Of a stretch of DNA of 64,000 bases, positions 37,355 through 47,038 are shown piece by piece. The stretch is from positions 1 through 64,000 of the forward strand of contig JADJWX010000030.1 in NCBI GenBank assembly GCA_016716135.1, written 5' to 3'. Each line of letters opens with the position of its first letter. Position 1 is the first letter of the stretch. The notes beneath the pieces were generated by a model. The model saw nothing but the letters and a program-made list of their open reading frames with translations, had not been told where the DNA came from and ran no database searches. The position numbers and the translations under genes were made by a program. The DNA comes from Lewinellaceae bacterium. Its GTDB lineage: Bacteria; Bacteroidota; Bacteroidia; Chitinophagales; Saprospiraceae.

Positions 37355-38623
37355 TCAATGCCCCCGCACAAAATCCAGTACCGGATCTTTTCCATCCCGA
37401 AACTGGGCAAAGGGCTGCTCAATAATTTTATCCGGGGTTAGCGCAGCCGGATCGCCGGGCAGCGCACGCACCGGGCGCGTACCATAAAAAACCTGGATGC
37501 GGGTATTGGGCAGGCTAAAATCGCGCTGATCGCCGATGTGATTCGGCCGTTGGGCCGGCGTTTCCCCCAGCAGGGTGGCATTTGTTTTTTCCTGAAAGGC
37601 AGCAGCGATCTCCACAGCGGCCCCTGTGGTATTCCGGTTGACGGCCACATACAGCCGGTTGGGCAGGTTTACGAAAGGCATGGTCGCCAGGCGCTCCGCC
37701 AACGCAATACCATCCGAGGGATTCCCTCCGGCATTAAACCGCAGGTCGAGAAAAAAACGCGCGCCGGGATACCGGTTCAACAGTACCAAAACGGAATCGG
37801 CGAGGGGCTGGAAAGCCGGAAATTGCATGGCACTTGCCGTATCACCCGCTGCTAGCACGATTTCCCGGCTAAAACAAACATTGTACTGCAAGTAGGCGAT
37901 ACTATCGCGTTCCAACCAGTCCAGGCTAAACATCTGCTTCATTGGGCTCCAGCGCAAGTCGGGTTCTTTGGGTGTGTACTGCACCGGTTGTCCGCCCGTT
38001 TTTTCTGCTTTAAAATCAATGGGATAGGTTTTGATAAAATAGCGCTGCCCTTTTTCGTCGGCCATGATCATGGCCAGCGTGTCCGAATCCGAAACGCCTG
38101 CCTGCCGCATGGCATCCGGAAAACGAAACCAAAGCGGGGCATCGCGCCGAATGGATTCGTCGTTTTCGCGGGCGACATACCGGCCGATACGTTCGAGGGC
38201 CACATTGGCGTCCATCCCGTTGATCGCCAGAATTTTTTTACCCAGTGCCGGGCCGAATTTCTTGACCGTGGCACTCACGTACAAGCCATCGTCGAACCAG
38301 CCTAAACCAATGGGAATCACCTTGCTGCGCTGCAGAAGCGGCGTCAGTTCGAGGCGCGTGTGCGCATCGCCGAATTGGGCAACGATTGCCTGTAGTTCCA
38401 GCGCGATCTGAAGGTCCGAGTGGCCCTCCAGTTTGGCGGACAAATCCGCCAAGGCCGCCTCAAAAGCCTCCCGGGAAAAGTTTCGAAAGAGATCCGGATG
38501 GCGCTTGGGCAGTTCCTGCTGGAGTGTCTGGATGTCGGCCCGCCAGCGGTCGGGCGGCGTTTGGGCAAACGTCGATTGAATGGATAAGGCCAGTAAAAGG
38601 ATAAAATTGAAAAGGAATCGCAT
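37355..38623 (-). CDS. S41-like secreted peptidase
   Basis: About 422 residues with signal peptide MRFLFNFILLLALSIQSTFAQ. The N-terminal helical part (DIQTLQQELPKRHPDLF) and FGDAHTRLEL resemble the region before the core of S41 (tail-specific) peptidases. KILAINGMDANVALERIGRYV looks like a PDZ end. The C-terminal part contains GARFFLDLRFNAGGNPSDG and VAVNRNTTGAAVEIAAAFQ. The normal catalytic Ser in a G-x-T-F-S/A-S-A context is here N-R-N-T-T-G-A-A, so activity is uncertain. The start at 38623 was chosen for the signal peptide; the longer frame would run through a 27 bp palindrome. Confidence 0.75.
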   Translation of the reverse strand: MRFLFNFILLLALSIQSTFAQTPPDRWRADIQTLQQELPKRHPDLFRNFSREAFEAALADLSAKLEGHSDLQIALELQAIVAQFGDAHTRLELTPLLQRSKVIPIGLGWFDDGLYVSATVKKFGPALGKKILAINGMDANVALERIGRYVARENDESIRRDAPLWFRFPDAMRQAGVSDSDTLAMIMADEKGQRYFIKTYPIDFKAEKTGGQPVQYTPKEPDLRWSPMKQMFSLDWLERDSIAYLQYNVCFSREIVLAAGDTASAMQFPAFQPLADSVLVLLNRYPGARFFLDLRFNAGGNPSDGIALAERLATMPFVNLPNRLYVAVNRNTTGAAVEIAAAFQEKTNATLLGETPAQRPNHIGDQRDFSLPNTRIQVFYGTRPVRALPGDPAALTPDKIIEQPFAQFRDGKDPVLDFVRGH

Positions 38624-38653
38624 CGTTTTTGTGTTTTGAAAAACATAACCTGC

Positions 38654-38717
38654 CAGGTCCAAATTCACACCGGGTTCAATTGCCGATGCCATTGAACCCG
38701 GTGTGAATTTGGACCTG
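38654..38717. repeat. Perfect 27 bp inverted repeat
   Basis: Arms 38654-38680 and 38691-38717 are exact reverse complements around a 10-base loop. It lies between two minus-strand genes, just downstream of the HerA-like stop. No T tract follows on either strand, so a classical terminator is unlikely. Confidence 0.9.
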
Positions 38718-38724
38718 AGTGGTT

Positions 38725-40293
38725 TTAAAACCAACTCGTTTTTTTCCGGCGGCTGCTTGAGCTCCCGCCGATGCCCAGCACGCCAAGCAGGCCCCGGGTG
38801 AGTTCGCGAGCCACCGTACGGCCGATCTGCCGGGTAGTCGGGTCGCTGATCACTTTTTCGAGCACGCTTTTTTCGGCACGGCCTTTTGGCTTTGCCGCTG
38901 CCGGTTTTTCTGCTGCCGCCTTTTCGGATTGTTCCTGGGCTTCCGCCAGTTTTTCATTCAAAATCTCGTAGGCACTTTCCCGGTCGATGGCCTGGTTGTA
39001 CTTGCGCACCAGCGCGGAACGGGCGATGATGTTGTCAATTTCCATCGGGGTCAGGATATCCATGCGCGACTCCGGGGCCCGCATCAGGGTATGCACCAGC
39101 GGCGACGGAATCCCTTTTTCGTTCAGCACGCTGACAAACGCTTCGCCGATACCCAGATTGGTGAGCACGTCTTCGGTTTTGTACCATTCGGTGATCGGGT
39201 AGTTTTCGGCGGCCAGTTTGATAGCTTTGCGGTCTTTGGCGGTAAAGGCGCGCAGGGCGTGCTGCACTTTCATCCCCAATTGCGCCAGGATGCTGTCGGG
39301 AATATCCGCCGGATTTTGGGTGATAAAAAAGATGCCCACCCCTTTCGACCGGATCAGTTTGATAATGGCCTCCATTTGCTGCATGAGCGCCTCCGAGGCC
39401 TCCTGAAACACCAGGTGCGCCTCGTCGATGAAGATGCAGAGTTTGGGTTGTTCCAGGTCGCCTTCCTCCGGAAAAGAAGCATAAATTTCAGCCAGCATTT
39501 GCAGCATAAACGTGCTGAACAGCTTGGGTTTGCCCTGGATATCCGTCAGGCGAATGATACTGATGACGCCCCGGCCGTTTTCGTCGGTCCGGCACAGGTC
39601 CTGCACATCGAACGACAGCTCGCCAAAAAAGCGGTCGGCGCCTTGCTGTTCCAGTTCGATGACTTTGCGCAGGATGGTCGCGGCGGTAACGGAGCTGAAC
39701 AGCCCGTACTCCGCTTCAACTTCTTTTTTTCCCTCATTGCCGAGAAATTGCAGGACTTTTTTGAAATCGTTCAAATCGAGCAGTGGCAGATTGCGGTCGT
39801 CGCAATATTTAAAAACAACCGACACTACCCCACCCTGCGTATCGTTGAGGCCCAGGATACGGCTGAAAAGCACCGGCCCGAACTCGCTCACCGTAGCCCG
39901 CAGACGGGCGCCTTTTTCCTCCGACAAGCTGAGAAATTCAACCGAGTTGCCGGTTGGTTTCCAGCCGATACCGATTTTGCCGCAGCGTTCCTGAATTTTT
40001 GGGTGATCGGCCCCGGCAACCGCCACACCCGACAAGTCGCCCTTGATATCCATGAGCAGTGTAGGTACGCCGTTGGCGGCAAGTTGTTCGGTAAGAACCT
40101 GCAAACTTTTGGTTTTGCCGGTACCCGTGGCGCCGGCAATCAGGCCGTGGCGGTTCATGGTGCGCAACGGAATAGTCACCTGAAGATTCGGAATAGCCTC
40201 GGCATCGAGCATGGCCCCGCCGATCACGAACGAATTGCCTTTGAAGGTGTATCCGGCTTGGATTTCGGCGGAGAATTTTTCTGTTTTAGACAT
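38725..40293 (-). CDS. HerA-like ATPase (DUF853 family)
   Basis: About 522 residues. P-loop ATPase with Walker A GATGTGKTKS near residue 53 and Walker B LCIFIDEAHLVF. Other DUF853 landmarks are LLMDIKGDLSGVA, GVGIFFITQNPADIPDSILAQLG and the C-terminal R-x-Q-Ala-Glu-rich tail (EQSEKAAAEKPAAAKPKG) ending in a Ser/Arg/Lys basic stretch. Homologues are often annotated as HerA-like helicases; a role in DNA processing is presumed but unproven. The start at 40293 (MSKTEKFSAEIQAGYTFKG) matches relatives. The cytochrome c gene lies 32 bp upstream in the same direction. Confidence 0.9.
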   Translation of the reverse strand: MSKTEKFSAEIQAGYTFKGNSFVIGGAMLDAEAIPNLQVTIPLRTMNRHGLIAGATGTGKTKSLQVLTEQLAANGVPTLLMDIKGDLSGVAVAGADHPKIQERCGKIGIGWKPTGNSVEFLSLSEEKGARLRATVSEFGPVLFSRILGLNDTQGGVVSVVFKYCDDRNLPLLDLNDFKKVLQFLGNEGKKEVEAEYGLFSSVTAATILRKVIELEQQGADRFFGELSFDVQDLCRTDENGRGVISIIRLTDIQGKPKLFSTFMLQMLAEIYASFPEEGDLEQPKLCIFIDEAHLVFQEASEALMQQMEAIIKLIRSKGVGIFFITQNPADIPDSILAQLGMKVQHALRAFTAKDRKAIKLAAENYPITEWYKTEDVLTNLGIGEAFVSVLNEKGIPSPLVHTLMRAPESRMDILTPMEIDNIIARSALVRKYNQAIDRESAYEILNEKLAEAQEQSEKAAAEKPAAAKPKGRAEKSVLEKVISDPTTRQIGRTVARELTRGLLGVLGIGGSSSSRRKKTSWF

Positions 40294-40325
40294 AGTTATT
40301 TCGAAAAAAATGGGTGTGTAAAAAG

Positions 40326-40637
40326 TTAGTTCAGCCCATTCAACCAATCCGCAACCAGTTTCACTTCGGCGCTGCTGATGCTTGGGATGGGCGCCATGGG
40401 CGGATAGTCGGGCCAATTGCCCGGTTGCGGTTCCCGGATCAGTTTGAACATTTTTTTAGCACTGTATTTTTTTTGAGCTAAATCTTTCCAACTGGGGCCG
40501 ACTACGCGCTTGTCGAGCACATGGCAGCTGTTGCAGGCGTATTTATCTGTGATTTTTTTGACTTCGGGAGGCATGTTTTGGGCAATCAGGCCATTGCCGA
40601 AGGCGAAAAACAGGGCGAAAAGAATGAATCGGGACAT
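40326..40637 (-). CDS. Small periplasmic c-type cytochrome
   Basis: About 103 residues. Signal peptide MSRFILFALFFAFGNGLIAQ, one haem-binding CNSCH motif (residues ~34-38) and a distal Met ligand in YPPMAPIPSIS. Size and order match class I cytochromes of the c551/c552 type. It is probably an electron carrier for respiratory oxidases. The ATG at 40637 is placed just after a minus-strand TAATTTTG box (40643-40650), consistent with a very short or absent leader. It lies upstream of the HerA-like gene in the same direction. Confidence 0.9.
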   Translation of the reverse strand: MSRFILFALFFAFGNGLIAQNMPPEVKKITDKYACNSCHVLDKRVVGPSWKDLAQKKYSAKKMFKLIREPQPGNWPDYPPMAPIPSISSAEVKLVADWLNGLN

Positions 40638-40642
40638 GCAGA

Positions 40643-40650
40643 CAAAATTA
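40643..40650 (-). promoter_or_regulatory. Bacteroidetes -7 box for cytochrome c
   Basis: TAATTTTG on the minus strand, five bases before the ATG. Transcription would begin at or next to the start codon. Confidence 0.4.
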
Positions 40651-40916
40651 AAACGCTGAAAGCGCAAGGCAAAGAAACGGCGTGTATTCCGATCAGCTGT
40701 TCGCAAATTGTTCTTTTTTAAATTGTTAACAGGTATTCAATTGGCATGGAGCAACATGCTCAATGCTACTCCACAGGAGCAGATTTTCCCGGAAATTTTA
40801 GTTTGGTTCTTTCGAGTCCAAAAAATGGGACTGGCGAAATTGAAATTTGCGACCAACCCAATAAATGCCTTCAGGCTACTCCGGAAGATTATCTCACATT
40901 TTTAATTATAACTTTT

Positions 40917-42539
40917 ATGAAAAACCTATCCATTTTTCTCCTTGCAGCTTTTTTGGCAAGCCAGTTACCGGCACAAACACTGACCAGTTATTGCTGGGAT
41001 TTTGAAGAAGAATGCTCGGTGGCGCCTTCAAATCCATTTTATGCGCTTTGTATTCCTTTCGCCACCTCTTCGCATGGAACCCCGAGCAATCCTCTTCCAA
41101 ACAGCAATGAACCGGCTGCACCAAGCGGCAGTCGCTATGCGAGAATGTACACATTTTACCATACACCATGCCCCGACAATACAGGTTTCCGGGGAGAAGG
41201 CTTTTTGTTACATGCTAACTTTGCGCCAAATAAAACTTATAAGGTAAGGTTTACTGCGCGCACAAAATACCCAGGAAATTATCTGGACCAAATGAGCCTT
41301 TACCTGGTAAATAATATGCCTAACGCATTCGGCGGGAATAACATTTCCGGCTGCTCTATTGAGGATCGCATTCCGGCTGTACCCGCTGGCTCCTCATTAG
41401 TCGGTACATATAATGGCAATACGATTACCCATGACCTGTGGAAATCTTTTGAGGCATTTATTACTCCGGGGACTGCGTTCAATCAACTTTGGTTTCGCCC
41501 CATCCGTACCGGAGGCACCTCAGGAGAGGGTAATATCTGGTTCGTTGACAACGTCTGCGTTGAAGAAATCCAATGCCCGGATGCCAGCTTTTCGCTTTCG
41601 CTGTGCAAGGTCGAATACGACGATGTCCGTGTCACTGTGGACCCCCAAACGACCATGGGTACCTGGCAACTCTTCCAGGCCCTGGACTGCGATGGCGGCA
41701 CTGACCCGTCCAACATCGGCGCACCGGTTGCCATTAACTGGCTGGACCCCGCCCAAACGATGTTTGAAGTGCCCTTCTGGACCGGATGTTATATTTTGCA
41801 ATATACCATCCCGGCAGCCAATGGCTGTCCGCCATCGGTACATCGGGAGCTTTTCGATTCCAAGTATGCCGGGCGGTATGCGGTTACGGGGGAATTCGAC
41901 CTTATTTACGTGACCGAATGCGCTGCACCGACCTACGACATGTATTTCATTCCGGAAGATTATGATTTTGCCAACGACATGCATCACTGGGTACTGTATG
42001 ACCTGAGTAATCCCACCGTACCAATCGGCACCTGGAATTCGATCGTGGTTGGACTGCTTACACTTGATTATGGCAAAGCGTACAGAATGGAGCACTGGCA
42101 AACCAGAACGATCAATGGCTATTGCCTCATTTCCAGAGTGCATTGGGAAGTCTTCGGTTGCGGCATGGGAGAAGCAAGTGGTCCGACTTCCGGCTCCTAT
42201 TCGTCTGCCAATGGATTTATTCCGCCCGGTGAAAATTCGGAAGCGGGGTCTGGAGTAAGCGGTAGAAACGCCCTTGACAACCAGCAACCTGGCCGCAACG
42301 CTATCTTGTTTCCCAATCCAGTTTCAACCAGCAATGTCCTGCTGCAAACAAACGTGGCGGAAGGTGAAGCATACCAGGTAGCGATCTTCAACGCTACAGG
42401 CCAATTGGTAAAACAATATTCCAATATCACAGATGCTGAACTGATCATTGAACACGGAACATTGCAGGCAGGTACACACATGGTGCAGGTCCAATTCGCC
42501 GATGGGCGACGGGAAACACTGAAGCTGGTTGTGCTGTAA
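40917..42539 (+). CDS. T9SS-sorted secreted protein with carbohydrate-binding-like N domain
   Basis: About 540 residues. The start at 40917 gives the signal peptide MKNLSIFLLAAFLASQLPAQ; the upstream codons look non-coding. Residues ~25-210 form a sandwich like the CBM-like domains of Saprospiraceae surface proteins (NKTYKVRFTARTKYPGNYLDQMSLYLV to NIWFVDNVCVEEI). Cys-containing Ig-like repeats follow, and a T9SS type A sorting domain ends the chain (NAILFPNPVSTSNVLLQT to ETLKLVVL). No enzymatic signature. It is a secreted or surface protein of unknown role. Confidence 0.75.
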   Translation: MKNLSIFLLAAFLASQLPAQTLTSYCWDFEEECSVAPSNPFYALCIPFATSSHGTPSNPLPNSNEPAAPSGSRYARMYTFYHTPCPDNTGFRGEGFLLHANFAPNKTYKVRFTARTKYPGNYLDQMSLYLVNNMPNAFGGNNISGCSIEDRIPAVPAGSSLVGTYNGNTITHDLWKSFEAFITPGTAFNQLWFRPIRTGGTSGEGNIWFVDNVCVEEIQCPDASFSLSLCKVEYDDVRVTVDPQTTMGTWQLFQALDCDGGTDPSNIGAPVAINWLDPAQTMFEVPFWTGCYILQYTIPAANGCPPSVHRELFDSKYAGRYAVTGEFDLIYVTECAAPTYDMYFIPEDYDFANDMHHWVLYDLSNPTVPIGTWNSIVVGLLTLDYGKAYRMEHWQTRTINGYCLISRVHWEVFGCGMGEASGPTSGSYSSANGFIPPGENSEAGSGVSGRNALDNQQPGRNAILFPNPVSTSNVLLQTNVAEGEAYQVAIFNATGQLVKQYSNITDAELIIEHGTLQAGTHMVQVQFADGRRETLKLVVL

Positions 42540-42629
42540 GCGATGGTATCTATCCGGAAGGATGCGTAAAAACTGATCCTGCAGCCGACTAAAAAGTCCG
42601 CGCATACACAGTCGGTTTCATTTTTTTAC

Positions 42630-42667
42630 CACGAGGCCACGGAGCAGTAAACTCCGTGGCCTCCGTG
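42630..42667. terminator. Hairpin between convergent genes
   Basis: GAGGCCACGGAG pairs perfectly with CTCCGTGGCCTC around the loop CAGTAAA, followed by CGTGTTTTC on the plus strand and preceded by a T7 run (A-rich for the minus strand). It lies between the T9SS protein and nadE, which converge. Confidence 0.55.
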
Positions 42668-42763
42668 TTTTCGGGGCAAATCACGGGCATTTCAAAATTT
42701 TCTTTGTTGGGACAACCTCAGGGTCAATCTTATAGAAAACTCAAGCCGGGCCGGAGGCCCGGG

Positions 42764-44401
42764 TTACGATAAATATTTCCCCACAATCGGCACCCGCCGG
42801 CCCATGCCAAATCCTTTTTTACTCACCCGCAACACCGGGGCCGCCTGCTCGCGCTTGAATTCATTCATGTTGACCATGCGCAGCACCCGGGCCACCAGGC
42901 TTTCCTCAAAACCCATTTCCACCAGCGTACGCGGTCCCTTGCGTTCTTCGATGTACTGGTACAGGATTTTGTCGAGAATATCGTATTCCGGCAGGCTGTC
43001 GCTGTCTTTCTGGTTGGGCCGCAGTTCGGCGCTCGGCGGTTTTTCGATGCTGTTCACCGGGATCACTTCCGCGTCCTTGTTCAGGAATTTTGCAAGGGCG
43101 TACACTTCCGTTTTGTACACATCGCCAAGCACGGAGATACCTCCGCACATATCGCCGTACAGGGTACCGTAGCCCACTGCCATTTCACTTTTGTTGGTGG
43201 TGTTCAGCAAAATATGCCCGAATTTATTGCTCATGGCCATCAGCAGGGTGCCGCGTATCCGGGCCTGGATATTTTCTTCGGTCACGTTGAACGGCATACC
43301 GGCAAACTGCGCCTGCAGGGCCGTTTCAAAGGCTTCGAACATCGGCTGGATCGGCAAAATATCGTATTGCATGCCCAGGTTTACAGCCAGTTGGCGGGCG
43401 TCGTTCACGGAGTGGTCGCTGCTGAACTGGCTGGGCATGAGCAGCACCCGCACATTGTCTTGCCCAAGGGCTTTGGCTGCCAGCACGGCCGTTACCGCCG
43501 AATCGATACCACCGGACAAGCCCAGGATGGCTTTTTTAAAACCCAGTTTTCCAAAATAGTCGCGAATACCGACGACGAGCGCATCGTGAATGAGTTTGAT
43601 TTTGTCCTTCGGTTGTTCATTGGTTTTACCGCCACGAACCACTTCGTCAAGGTCATACACCCGCAAACATTCCTCGAAGTAGGGCATTTCGTCAAAAACT
43701 CGCCCATCGGGCGACATGACGATACTGCCGCCGTCAAACACAATATCGGTTTGCGCGCCAACATGGTTGGTGTAAAACAATGGAATATTGTAGCGTTCGA
43801 CATTGGCCCGCACCGTGTGGATGCGCACGTTCGCATGATCGTAGCTGAACGGCGAAGCCGAAATATTGAGGATAAAATCCGGTTTTTCGGCCATCATTTC
43901 ATCGAGCGGGCAGATGGTGTAAAGCGGGTTTTCATTCCCGACATTCCAGATATCCTCGCAAACCGAAAGCGCAATTTTTTTCCCTTTAAACGAAACGGTT
44001 TTAAACGCCGTCGCCGGTTCGAAGTAGCGGTACTCGTCAAAAATATCATAGGTCGGCAACAAGGTTTTATGCTGGACGCCCAACTCGGCGCCATCGTACA
44101 GGAAATAGGCCGAATTGTACAAATCCTTGCCTTCAATCACCGGGTTGCGCGACGGCGAACCCACCACGATCCCGATGCCCCGGCTGGCTTTTTTCAAAGC
44201 GTCGATGGAAGCATAACTGCGTCGGATAAAGTCGTCGAACTCTAAAAAATCGCGTGGTGGATACCCGCATGTAGCCAATTCGCCGAAACAAACGATATCC
44301 GCGCCCAGGGCTTTGGCCTGTTCTACCCGTTCGAGCATTTTTTGAAGATTACCATCAAAATTGCCGATGTGGTAATCGATCTGTGCAAGTGCAATTTTCA
44401 T
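42764..44401 (-). CDS. nadE: Glutamine-dependent NAD+ synthetase
   Basis: 545 residues. The N-terminal nitrilase-type glutaminase domain (MKIALAQIDYHIGNFDGN; Glu in CFGELATCGYPPRDFL; Lys in HKTLLPTYDIFDEYRYFEP; Cys in ALSVCEDIWN) supplies ammonia. The C-terminal ATP-pyrophosphatase domain (GLSGGIDSAVTAVLAAKALG near residue 295; SNKFGHILLNTTNKSEMAVGYGTLYGD) amidates deamido-NAD+ to NAD+. Length is normal. It is cytoplasmic and divergent from yidD by 110 bp. A TACTTTCG box near 44482-44489 (minus strand) may be its promoter. Confidence 0.97.
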   Translation of the reverse strand: MKIALAQIDYHIGNFDGNLQKMLERVEQAKALGADIVCFGELATCGYPPRDFLEFDDFIRRSYASIDALKKASRGIGIVVGSPSRNPVIEGKDLYNSAYFLYDGAELGVQHKTLLPTYDIFDEYRYFEPATAFKTVSFKGKKIALSVCEDIWNVGNENPLYTICPLDEMMAEKPDFILNISASPFSYDHANVRIHTVRANVERYNIPLFYTNHVGAQTDIVFDGGSIVMSPDGRVFDEMPYFEECLRVYDLDEVVRGGKTNEQPKDKIKLIHDALVVGIRDYFGKLGFKKAILGLSGGIDSAVTAVLAAKALGQDNVRVLLMPSQFSSDHSVNDARQLAVNLGMQYDILPIQPMFEAFETALQAQFAGMPFNVTEENIQARIRGTLLMAMSNKFGHILLNTTNKSEMAVGYGTLYGDMCGGISVLGDVYKTEVYALAKFLNKDAEVIPVNSIEKPPSAELRPNQKDSDSLPEYDILDKILYQYIEERKGPRTLVEMGFEESLVARVLRMVNMNEFKREQAAPVLRVSKKGFGMGRRVPIVGKYLS

Positions 44402-44499
44402 GTTTTTCCGGTTGTAGGGGCTACCCTCGTGGTCGCCCGGGTGTACGGGGTCGCCCCTGCGCGTTTGAATTTAACCCGTCGCGAAAGTAGGGGCTTTAT

Positions 44500-44507
44500 T
44501 ACCTTTG
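44500..44507 (+). promoter_or_regulatory. Bacteroidetes -7 box for yidD
   Basis: TACCTTTG lies four bases before the yidD ATG (44512). Initiation at the start codon, and so a leaderless message, is plausible. Confidence 0.4.
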
Positions 44508-44511
44508 AAGG

Positions 44512-44763
44512 ATGAAAAAAATTATCCGGTATTTGTTCACGCTGCCGATAAGATTATACCAGGTTACCTTGTCGCCATTGTTGGGTGGCAGCAAATGCCG
44601 ATTTCAGCCGACCTGTTCGAATTACGCCATTCAGGCCATCGAAGAATGGGGGATTTTCAAGGGGACATACCTGGCCGTACGCCGCATCCTGCGTTGTCAT
44701 CCCTGGGGCAGTTTCGGCCCCGACCCCGTACCCAAGCGGGACAAAACGGCATCCGGACAATAA
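44512..44763 (+). CDS. yidD: Membrane protein insertion efficiency factor YidD
   Basis: 83 residues. Family hallmarks: LPIRLYQVTLSPLLGGSKCRF, PTCSNYAIQAIEEWG, RRILRCHPWG. YidD is a small peripheral membrane protein that assists YidC-dependent insertion. In many bacteria it sits in the rpmH-rnpA-yidC cluster; here it stands alone between nadE and a ferredoxin reductase. Length and conserved Cys/Pro/Trp residues are all as expected. Confidence 0.95.
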   Translation: MKKIIRYLFTLPIRLYQVTLSPLLGGSKCRFQPTCSNYAIQAIEEWGIFKGTYLAVRRILRCHPWGSFGPDPVPKRDKTASGQ

Positions 44764-44851
44764 ATTACAACATAAAAACTGCCAACTCAGGCGCCGGTTG
44801 TTCCAAACGGGCGGCGCCCAAAAATCTGGCCGCAGTGGCAACCTGACCGGT

Positions 44852-45915
44852 ATGGAACAAAAACGGCATTGGCGCATCATCAGCAAAAAACAGGAAACAC
44901 CCGACACGGTAACGCTCCACCTTGAGCCTGCCGACGACCTGCCCGTTTCATATCGGCCCGGGCAATACCTGCCGATCATCCGTACTTTAAACGGCCGGGA
45001 AGAACGCCGGGCCTATTCGTTCAGTTCCTGCCCCGAACTCGACAATTCCCCCACCATTACCGTAAAACGCGTGCCGAATGGCCGGTTCTCCAATTGGCTG
45101 GTGCAGGAGAGCCAGGCAGGCGACTTGCTCCGGAGTGCCGCACCGGCTGGACAATTCGTGTTGCCGGAAAAAGCACCCGGGCATTTGGTTTACCTGGCTG
45201 CCGGGAGCGGCATTACACCGGTTTTCAGTCATTTGAAAAAACTGCTGGAATTGAACCACTTCCCCAAAACACCGGTCGCGCTTTTTTATGCCAACCGCGA
45301 CAGCGCCAATACTATTTTCAAAAAACAGATCGACCAGTGGGTCCGCAAGTTTCCCGCGCGGTTTTCCTGCACCTATTTTCTCAGCCGGGAAAAACTGTCG
45401 AACATGCGCTGTACCACCATTTGGGCAACGCCCTGTTTGAAAAGGTGCTGCTGCAGACATTTGCCGGCAGGCTGACGCGCAACATTTTGTCCAATACACA
45501 GATTTACCTCTGTGCCCCCGTGGCACTTATGCGCATGGCGCAAATGACCCTGGGCATGCTGGATTTCTCCAAGGAAAACATCCACCAGGAAACTTTTATT
45601 CCTGAGCGGCAGCAACCATTGCGCACAATCGACCCCTCCCAAACCCACCATATCGTGGTGACCAGTCCGGCTGGCGCGCGCACGGAATTTGATATTTTCG
45701 CCGGCGAAACCATCCTGAACGGCGCACTCCGGCAAGGCATCGACCTGCCGTATACCTGCAAAACCGGCGTTTGTTTAAGTTGTCTGGCGCGCTGTGTGCG
45801 CGGTGTTTTAGAGATTCAGTTTGTCGAACAAACCCGCCGGGAGGGGCCGGGCGCCCTTGTCAATACCTGCATCGGGTATGCCGTTTCACCGGAAGTGGAA
45901 TTGGTGTACGAATAA
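44852..45915 (+). CDS. PaaE-type flavodoxin/ferredoxin reductase with C-terminal 2Fe-2S domain, frameshifted
   Basis: About 354 residues when joined. An FAD-binding domain (YRPGQYLPI, RRAYSFSSCPE), an NAD-binding domain (LVYLAAGSGITPVFSHLKKLL) and a C-terminal plant-type ferredoxin domain with C-x4-C-x2-C in YTCKTGVCLSCLARC and the last ligand in LVNTCIGY. It passes electrons from NAD(P)H through FAD and 2Fe-2S to an oxygenase or other partner, none of which is nearby. The frame breaks at the A5 run 45390-45394; a sixth A restores FLSREKTVEHALYHHLG. The start at 44852 (MEQKRHWRIISKKQ) matches relatives. The stop is only 3 bp from the converging M48 gene's stop. Confidence 0.9.
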
Positions 45916-45918
45916 CTT

Positions 45919-46980
45919 TCAGCGTTTGATCTGCTGCCAAAGCTCCTGAAGTGCAGGCGACACGGTGGTTGCGGCATCCGGCATTCCGGCAATTTGTTTT
46001 TCCACGGCCCCAATTCGTTCGGCCATAGCCGGATGGGTGCTGAGGAAATTCGGGACATCCGGGTTTGATGGAGTGGTTGCCTGCATTTTCCGGAAAAGCG
46101 CCGGAATACCCCCGGGCGGAATCCCGGCTTTTTTCAGCAAAGCCAAGCCATGTGCATCGGCTTCCAGCTCCAGGCTGCGCGAATAGGAAAGTCCGGCCAG
46201 CTGGCTGCCATGCCGGGCAACTATACCCGACAAACTGCCGAAATCGCCAAAAACAATGCTGAAAAACAACTGGTTGGATAATTCACGGAACACCGCCCGC
46301 GTGGAGTGCCGAAGCTGAATATGACCAGCCTCGTGCGCGAGCAGGCCGGCAAGCTGCTCCGGCGCATCCATGATGCCCAGGATGCTGTCGAACACCACGA
46401 TATGCCCACCCGGTACGGCAAAGGCATTGACAACCGGCTCCCGCACCACTGTGATCCGGATCGGATAGACGCCGCCGACATGCATGGCATCGCAAAATTG
46501 TTGAACCTGGCGCGTCCGGGCGCTGTCGATTTGAAAATCGGAAGCCAGCGATTGGTACCAGGAATCTCCGATTTTTTGCTCCATCTCCGGCGTAATCTTT
46601 TTTACCGCACGTTCGGTCACAAACGGTACCACCCAAAGCCAAACTATGATCAACGGGAGTGCCCCCGCCAGAAGCGCCAGCAGGCAGCCCATAACCCCGA
46701 TCCGGTCGAAAAAAGAGCGCCGGAACAACCGCTTGTCGCCAAAATGGCGCTCAAGCGCCGGCGAAAAGGCGCGGTCGGACACATCCAGAAACCAGGGGCC
46801 GTTTTGCAGGATAGCGGAGCCGTCGTTCAACAGCCGGGCCGACTGGATATCGGCAGGCAACCATTCGAATTCCTGTTCGTCGTCCTGAATCACCAGGATT
46901 CCCGGTTTGAACCGGGCAACCACCTGCTTTTCGGATTGGGTAGTTTTATTGTGCAGCGTTGCGGCGAAAGATTGTTTCAT
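45919..46980 (-). CDS. M48 family metallopeptidase
   Basis: 353 residues. The zinc-binding HEAGH motif (His216, Glu217, His220) lies in GLLAHEAGHIQLRHS, with the third ligand region in SRSLELEADAHGLALL. A membrane segment (residues ~97-120, MGCLLALLAGALPLIIVWLW) divides a short N-terminal cytoplasmic beta domain from the protease domain. It is similar to the BepA/HtpX group of envelope quality-control proteases; the exact role is unknown. There is no obvious operon partner. Confidence 0.9.
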   Translation of the reverse strand: MKQSFAATLHNKTTQSEKQVVARFKPGILVIQDDEQEFEWLPADIQSARLLNDGSAILQNGPWFLDVSDRAFSPALERHFGDKRLFRRSFFDRIGVMGCLLALLAGALPLIIVWLWVVPFVTERAVKKITPEMEQKIGDSWYQSLASDFQIDSARTRQVQQFCDAMHVGGVYPIRITVVREPVVNAFAVPGGHIVVFDSILGIMDAPEQLAGLLAHEAGHIQLRHSTRAVFRELSNQLFFSIVFGDFGSLSGIVARHGSQLAGLSYSRSLELEADAHGLALLKKAGIPPGGIPALFRKMQATTPSNPDVPNFLSTHPAMAERIGAVEKQIAGMPDAATTVSPALQELWQQIKR

Positions 46981-47010
46981 GCGTGAAATGCGTTGGATTT
47001 TGGTGAACGG

Positions 47011-47038
47011 TTGGCGCTGTCAGGTTGTGGTATCTTTG
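47011..47038 (+). promoter_or_regulatory. Candidate promoter of the RND efflux operon
   Basis: TTG at 47011 and TATCTTTG at 47031-47038, separated by 17 bases, fit the Bacteroidetes -33/-7 pair. The first gene starts 165 bp downstream, leaving a long leader with a small CACGGTTTTAACCGTG palindrome at 47114-47129. Confidence 0.4.

Noticed and set aside
38929..40329. 466-codon plus-strand frame opposite the HerA-like gene
   Set aside because: Antisense shadow of a gene with clear Walker motifs.
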